Source: Bacillota bacterium
Lineage (GTDB): Bacteria; Bacillota; Clostridia; Lachnospirales; Lachnospiraceae
DNA length: 8,672 nt
Direction: 5' to 3'
Assembly: GCA_023436765.1 (NCBI GenBank)
Contig: JAEZHX010000174.1
Location: 1 to 8,672, forward strand
How positions within the stretch are numbered: the stretch's first letter is position 1; every line of letters starts with the position of its first letter. Below are positions 5,729-8,672 of this stretch, piece after piece. The notes under the pieces are model-generated. The model had not been told where the DNA came from, ran no database searches, and was given only the letters and a program-made list of their open reading frames with translations. The position numbers and the translations under genes are program-made.

Positions 5729-7813
5729 ATGATACAAAGTAAAAAAATAAATATAATAGCAGCGATTGCCGTTGTTATTGCCTTGATCATAAGCATTGCT
5801 TTTGTGATATTTGGCAATATTCAAGCTGAAAGCGGCGGCATGAGAACCGAGACAGAATATGCAACCAAGATTTTCGGCTCCGATATTATTTCTATTGAGA
5901 TTATTGCAGATGAAGCTGATTGGCAAGAAATGCTGGACAATGCCATAAGTGAACAATATATCATGGCGGACGTGGTTGTGAACGGAACAAAATTTCAAAA
6001 TGTGGGTGTCCGTCCTAAGGGCAACTCCAGCTTAACCCAAGTGGCAAGCTCCAACAGCGACAGATATAGTTTTCGTTTGCAATTTGACGAATACATCAAG
6101 GGGCAGACATGTTTTGGGCTTGATAGCTTTGTGGTCAATAATATGCTGGGTGATAATACTTACATGAAGGAGTATGTTTCCTATGAGCTAATGCAAGAAA
6201 TTGGCGTGGATGCGCCATTCTTTGGATTTGCCGATATCAAAGTGAATGGCGAAGGCTGGGGGCTTTATCTTGCAGTGGAAAATTATGGCGATAGCTATGA
6301 AGCCAGAACATTCGCCACAACCAGCGGTATGATGTATAATGTAAAAAGCATGGATATGGGTGGTAATAATAAAGGAAGTAATGGCTTTCCACAGGGTGGT
6401 ATGGAACCACCGGCAAACTGGCAAAATGGTGATTTCCCACAGAGTGATATGCAACCACCGGTAGACTGGCAAGGTGGTGATTTCCCACAGAGTGATATGC
6501 AACCACCGGCTGACTGGCAAAATGGTGATTTCCCACAGAGTGATATGCAACCACCGGCTGACTGGCAAGGTGGTGCTTTCCCACAGAGTGATATGCAACC
6601 ACCGATAAACGGACAGGGAGAAGAAACTCAGCCGAATAAACCAACCGATTCAACATCAAACGCCACAAATCTGCCTGACCAGCAAAAAAATGATTCGCAA
6701 ATGAAGGGATCGAACAATATTTTCGGTGGTTTCATGGGCGGCAGAGGAGGTAATGGCGGTAGCTTGGAATATTCAACAGACGATGTTTCCTCATACAGTG
6801 CAATCTTTGATAATGTTGTTGGTAAAGGTGATGATAGTGATTTCAAACGCGTTATTAATGCATTAAAGGTATTGTCTACAGGAGAAAATCTGGAAGCTTA
6901 TTTTGATGTTGACCAAATATTACGATATCTTGCTGCTCATACCATTGTGGTGAATCTGGACAGTTATTCCTCGAGCATGGCCCAGAATTATTATCTCTAC
7001 GAGAATAACGGTAAAGTTACAATCCTGCCATGGGACTACAATTTGGCTTGGGGTGGCTTTCAAAACGGAAATGCATCTTCTGTAATCAATTTCCCAATAG
7101 ATTCTCCTGTAAGCGGTGTGGAAATGAGTTCCCGACCTTTGATCGAAAAACTGTTTTCCAATACGGAGTATTTAGAAAAATACCATGGCTATCTTCAAGA
7201 ACTTATGACAAATTACTTCGCAGACGGCAAATGGGAAGAGAAAATTACGCAGCTTGATACACTTATCACCGATTATGTTAAAAATGACAACACAGCCTTA
7301 TGTACTTTTGAAGAATACAAATCAGCAATTGAAGCCTTCAAACTTCTTGGTAATTTGCGCTACCAGAGCATACAAGGTCAGCTTGACGGCACTATTCCCT
7401 CTACCACAGCAGGGCAGACTGCAAATCCGGATCAGCTTATTTCAGCCGGCGATCTAAACCTTTCTTCCCTTGGCAGCATGATGGGCGGTGGCAATCGTGG
7501 TGACAAGGGAGAACGACCGACTAACTGGAATAATCCGTTAGGTGGCGAAGGCTTCGATCCGAGCCAGATAGAAAATATGCCTGATCGTGAGCTTATGGGT
7601 AACGGATTTATGCAAAGACCCGGCGACAATATGCAAAACCCTGCTGAAAATAATACAATCATAACACCGGACAGAGGGGGTGCATCGTCACCGTTCGGAG
7701 TGAAAACTAACAGCGGAACAAGCCCCACTGAAAACTTAATCTTATTTTTCGGATTACTTGCTCTTCTTTCGCTCCTAACCTTCTGTGTAGCAAAAAAGAG
7801 AAGAAATTATTAA
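5729..7813 (+). CDS. CotH kinase family protein, membrane-anchored, with internal tandem repeats
   Basis: This 694-residue CotH-family protein has the atypical kinase fold first studied in Bacillus spore-coat CotH. An N-terminal signal/anchor helix (about 7-28) and a second hydrophobic helix near the C-terminus (about 670-687) with a basic tail (KKRRNY) suggest that the body lies outside the membrane. CotH motifs are VGVRPKGNSSL (92-102), the SFRLQFDEY region (114-122), WGLYLAVENYG (177-187) and ILPWDYNLAWGG (432-443), the last being the acidic metal-site type motif. The domain is interrupted between about 206 and 346 by a low-complexity insert with five 16-residue repeats (FPQSDMQPPADWQ core) and a Gly-rich stretch; inserts at this point are common in clostridial members. 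A second Gly/Pro/Asn-rich region (about 580-665) precedes the C-terminal helix. There is no LPxTG signal. The ribosome binding site is GGGGTGA (5718-5724). It is the third gene of the VTC operon, and no terminator is seen after it. The substrate is unknown; phosphorylation of envelope proteins is the family-based expectation. Confidence 0.88.
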   Translation: MIQSKKINIIAAIAVVIALIISIAFVIFGNIQAESGGMRTETEYATKIFGSDIISIEIIADEADWQEMLDNAISEQYIMADVVVNGTKFQNVGVRPKGNSSLTQVASSNSDRYSFRLQFDEYIKGQTCFGLDSFVVNNMLGDNTYMKEYVSYELMQEIGVDAPFFGFADIKVNGEGWGLYLAVENYGDSYEARTFATTSGMMYNVKSMDMGGNNKGSNGFPQGGMEPPANWQNGDFPQSDMQPPVDWQGGDFPQSDMQPPADWQNGDFPQSDMQPPADWQGGAFPQSDMQPPINGQGEETQPNKPTDSTSNATNLPDQQKNDSQMKGSNNIFGGFMGGRGGNGGSLEYSTDDVSSYSAIFDNVVGKGDDSDFKRVINALKVLSTGENLEAYFDVDQILRYLAAHTIVVNLDSYSSSMAQNYYLYENNGKVTILPWDYNLAWGGFQNGNASSVINFPIDSPVSGVEMSSRPLIEKLFSNTEYLEKYHGYLQELMTNYFADGKWEEKITQLDTLITDYVKNDNTALCTFEEYKSAIEAFKLLGNLRYQSIQGQLDGTIPSTTAGQTANPDQLISAGDLNLSSLGSMMGGGNRGDKGERPTNWNNPLGGEGFDPSQIENMPDRELMGNGFMQRPGDNMQNPAENNTIITPDRGGASSPFGVKTNSGTSPTENLILFFGLLALLSLLTFCVAKKRRNY
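6380..6616 (+). repeat. 48-bp in-frame tandem repeat, five copies, inside the CotH gene
   Basis: The unit encodes 16 residues of the type (N/G)GDFPQSDMQPPADWQ. The first copy (6380-6424) is degenerate and one codon short. Copies 2 to 5 run from 6425 to 6616 without gaps and are nearly identical at the DNA level. They begin alternately with AAT and GGT codons (NG, GG, NG, GG), which suggests that the last duplication involved a 96-bp pair of units. Because the unit is a multiple of three, copy-number changes would keep the reading frame. Confidence 0.95.
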
Positions 7814-7826
7814 GCGTAAATTATTG

Positions 7827-7845
7827 TTCCTCTAAAGTTCAGATA
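7827..7845 (+). promoter_or_regulatory. Putative response regulator operator, copy 2 (upstream of the regulator gene)
   Basis: TTCCT (7827-7831) and TTCAG (7838-7842) are half-sites 11 bases apart. The 14 bases CTAAAGTTCAGATA (7832-7845) are identical to 4259-4272; over the 19-base site 17 positions match. It ends three bases before the -35 hexamer, a standard position for an OmpR-family regulator. Autoregulation by the downstream gene is inferred. Confidence 0.6.
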
Positions 7846-7848
7846 GCT

Positions 7849-7877
7849 TTGTATTTTTACTTTGTTTGAGGTAAAAT
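7849..7877 (+). promoter_or_regulatory. Sigma-A-type promoter for the response regulator gene
   Basis: TTGTAT (7849-7854) and TAAAAT (7872-7877) have a 17-base spacer. Transcription should start near 7884, giving a leader of about 75 bases that contains the inverted repeat at 7904-7930. No terminator separates the CotH gene from this promoter, so read-through from the upstream operon is also possible. Confidence 0.65.
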
Positions 7878-7903
7878 AATGCTTGAGTTATCGAGCTTGA
7901 ATC

Positions 7904-7930
7904 TGTGACAGATTTGCTGCATCTGCCACA
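7904..7930 (+). other. Inverted repeat in the response regulator 5' leader
   Basis: TGTGACAGAT (7904-7913) and ATCTGCCACA (7921-7930) form a ten-base stem with one A-C mismatch and a seven-base loop. It lies between the predicted transcription start and the ribosome binding site. A run of five T (from about 7939) is about ten bases further on, so it is not a convincing terminator. It may be an RNA stem-loop in the leader or a second protein-binding site. Confidence 0.5.
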
Positions 7931-7945
7931 GAAGATTGTTTTTCG

Positions 7946-7951
7946 AGGAGG
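7946..7951 (+). promoter_or_regulatory. Ribosome binding site fixing the response regulator start at 7959
   Basis: AGGAGG is 7 bases before ATG 7959-7961. A GTG at 7905 would extend the frame by 18 residues, but it lies inside the leader hairpin, lacks its own Shine-Dalgarno sequence, and would precede the conserved receiver-domain N-terminus. Confidence 0.85.
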
Positions 7952-7958
7952 ATTTTCC

Positions 7959-8642
7959 ATGGCAAAAATGCTGATATGTGATGATGAAGAAGGCTTAAGA
8001 GCAGTAATAAAACGATATGCCTTGTTTGAAGGGCACGAAGTTTTCGAAGCCTGCGACGGAATAGAGGCGGTAGAGCTATGTAAAACACAAACCTTTGATA
8101 TTATTATCATGGATGTTATGATGCCGGAGCTTGATGGCTTTTCTGCGGTGAAGGAAATCCGCAAAACCTCTGATACTCCGGTTATCATGCTTTCTGCCCG
8201 TGGTGAGGAATACGATAAGGTTTTTGGCTTTGAAGTAGGCGTGGATGATTATGTGGTTAAACCCTTTTCGTCAAAAGAGATTATGCTTAGAGTAAACGCA
8301 ATTCTCAGACGTGCAAAAACTTCACAGCCTCCCAAAGAGAAAGATGGACATATCATTTTTGAAAAAGAGGGTTTTCTGGCGGATTTTACCGCCTACAAGG
8401 TGTTTATTGATGGGACACAGATCGATATGGCTCCAAAAGAATATGATCTATTGTTTTTCCTTATACGCAACAAAAATATTGCCGTACCGAGAGAGAAGAT
8501 ACTTGCCGAAATATGGGGGTATGATTATTTCGGGGATGATCGCACCCTTGATACTCACATGAAATTACTTCGCAAGCACCTGGGAAATTATGCGGGATTG
8601 ATCACAACACTCAGAGGATTGGGGTATCGTTTTAATGGATAA
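7959..8642 (+). CDS. OmpR/PhoB-family two-component response regulator
   Basis: This is a 227-residue DNA-binding response regulator of normal length. The receiver domain (1 to about 120) has acidic pocket residues Asp8 and Asp9, phosphoacceptor Asp52 in IIIMDVMMPELDG, the switch Ser79 (VIMLSA) and Lys101 in DDYVVKPF. The winged-helix DNA-binding domain (about 131-226) carries MAPKEYDLLFFLI, ILAEIWGYDYFG, a recognition helix at RTLDTHMKLLRKHLG (195-209) and the wing motif TLRGLGYRF. It probably binds the 11-base-period direct repeats found upstream of its own promoter and of the VTC gene. Its stop codon overlaps the start of the next gene, probably its sensor kinase. The specific signal and regulon are unknown; the name of a characterised subfamily cannot be assigned from the sequence. 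Confidence 0.95.
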   Translation: MAKMLICDDEEGLRAVIKRYALFEGHEVFEACDGIEAVELCKTQTFDIIIMDVMMPELDGFSAVKEIRKTSDTPVIMLSARGEEYDKVFGFEVGVDDYVVKPFSSKEIMLRVNAILRRAKTSQPPKEKDGHIIFEKEGFLADFTAYKVFIDGTQIDMAPKEYDLLFFLIRNKNIAVPREKILAEIWGYDYFGDDRTLDTHMKLLRKHLGNYAGLITTLRGLGYRFNG

Positions 8643-8672
8643 GTTAAAACTAAAATGGAAAATTTTTATTTT
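8635..8672 (+). CDS. Start of a downstream gene, probably sensor histidine kinase (cut by window end)
   Basis: An ATG at 8635-8637 overlaps the last 8 bases of the response regulator gene in another frame and opens a reading frame that stays open to the window end. The visible residues MDKLKLKWKIFI are a short basic stretch leading into hydrophobic residues, as expected at the N-terminus of a membrane sensor kinase. The overlap implies translational coupling; a GGGG at 8621-8624 may serve as the ribosome binding site. Identity as a histidine kinase is inferred only from position and this N-terminal character. Confidence 0.6.
   Translation, partial: MDKLKLKWKIFI

Noticed and set aside
6188..6668. 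Overlapping minus-strand open frames encoding repetitive peptides of HITLWEIT type and VAYHSVGNHH type
   Set aside because: They are antisense readings of the 48-bp tandem repeat in the CotH gene, lack ribosome binding sites and resemble no protein; the plus-strand frame has clear family motifs.
1..8672. CRISPR arrays, tRNA or rRNA genes
   Set aside because: No spaced palindromic repeats or recognisable tRNA/rRNA sequence was found; the only tandem repeat is coding and has no spacers.

Overview
The window looks like chromosomal DNA of a Gram-positive anaerobe of the class Clostridia, probably a Lachnospiraceae-type organism. The basis is the tgt-yajC gene order, strong AGGAGG-type ribosome binding sites, moderately AT-rich DNA, the Cache-HAMP-GGDEF-EAL architecture, and a VTC-domain/DUF4956/CotH cluster of the kind common in Firmicutes. 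The genus cannot be fixed from the sequence alone.

Positions 1-1508 (minus strand) are core genome: the 5' part of yajC (Sec translocase accessory subunit) lies directly downstream of a complete tgt (tRNA-guanine transglycosylase), with a consensus-like sigma-A promoter at 1480-1508. A divergent intergenic region (1389-1701) also carries the promoter for a plus-strand membrane c-di-GMP enzyme at 1702-4170. That protein has an extracellular Cache-like sensor, HAMP, GGDEF and EAL domains. A hairpin terminator follows it at 4201-4243.

Positions 4254-8672 (plus strand) hold the most interesting part, a compact locus: a stand-alone VTC-type polyphosphate polymerase domain protein (4338-5015), a DUF4956 membrane protein (5032-5703), a membrane-anchored CotH-family kinase-like protein with a 48-bp tandem repeat (5729-7813), an OmpR-family response regulator (7959-8642), and the first codons of an overlapping gene that is probably its sensor histidine kinase (8635-8672, cut by the window end).

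A 14-bp sequence, CTAAAGTTCAGATA, occurs in two places in the window on the same strand: just upstream of the VTC gene promoter and just upstream of the response regulator promoter. In each copy it sits in an 11-bp-period direct repeat, the usual geometry of OmpR-family binding sites. The simplest reading is that the two-component system controls both itself and the VTC-DUF4956-CotH operon. I infer a regulated cell-envelope system in which a cytosolic polyphosphate polymerase domain works with a separate membrane subunit, alongside an extracytoplasmic CotH kinase. The family assignments are well supported; the joint function is a hypothesis.
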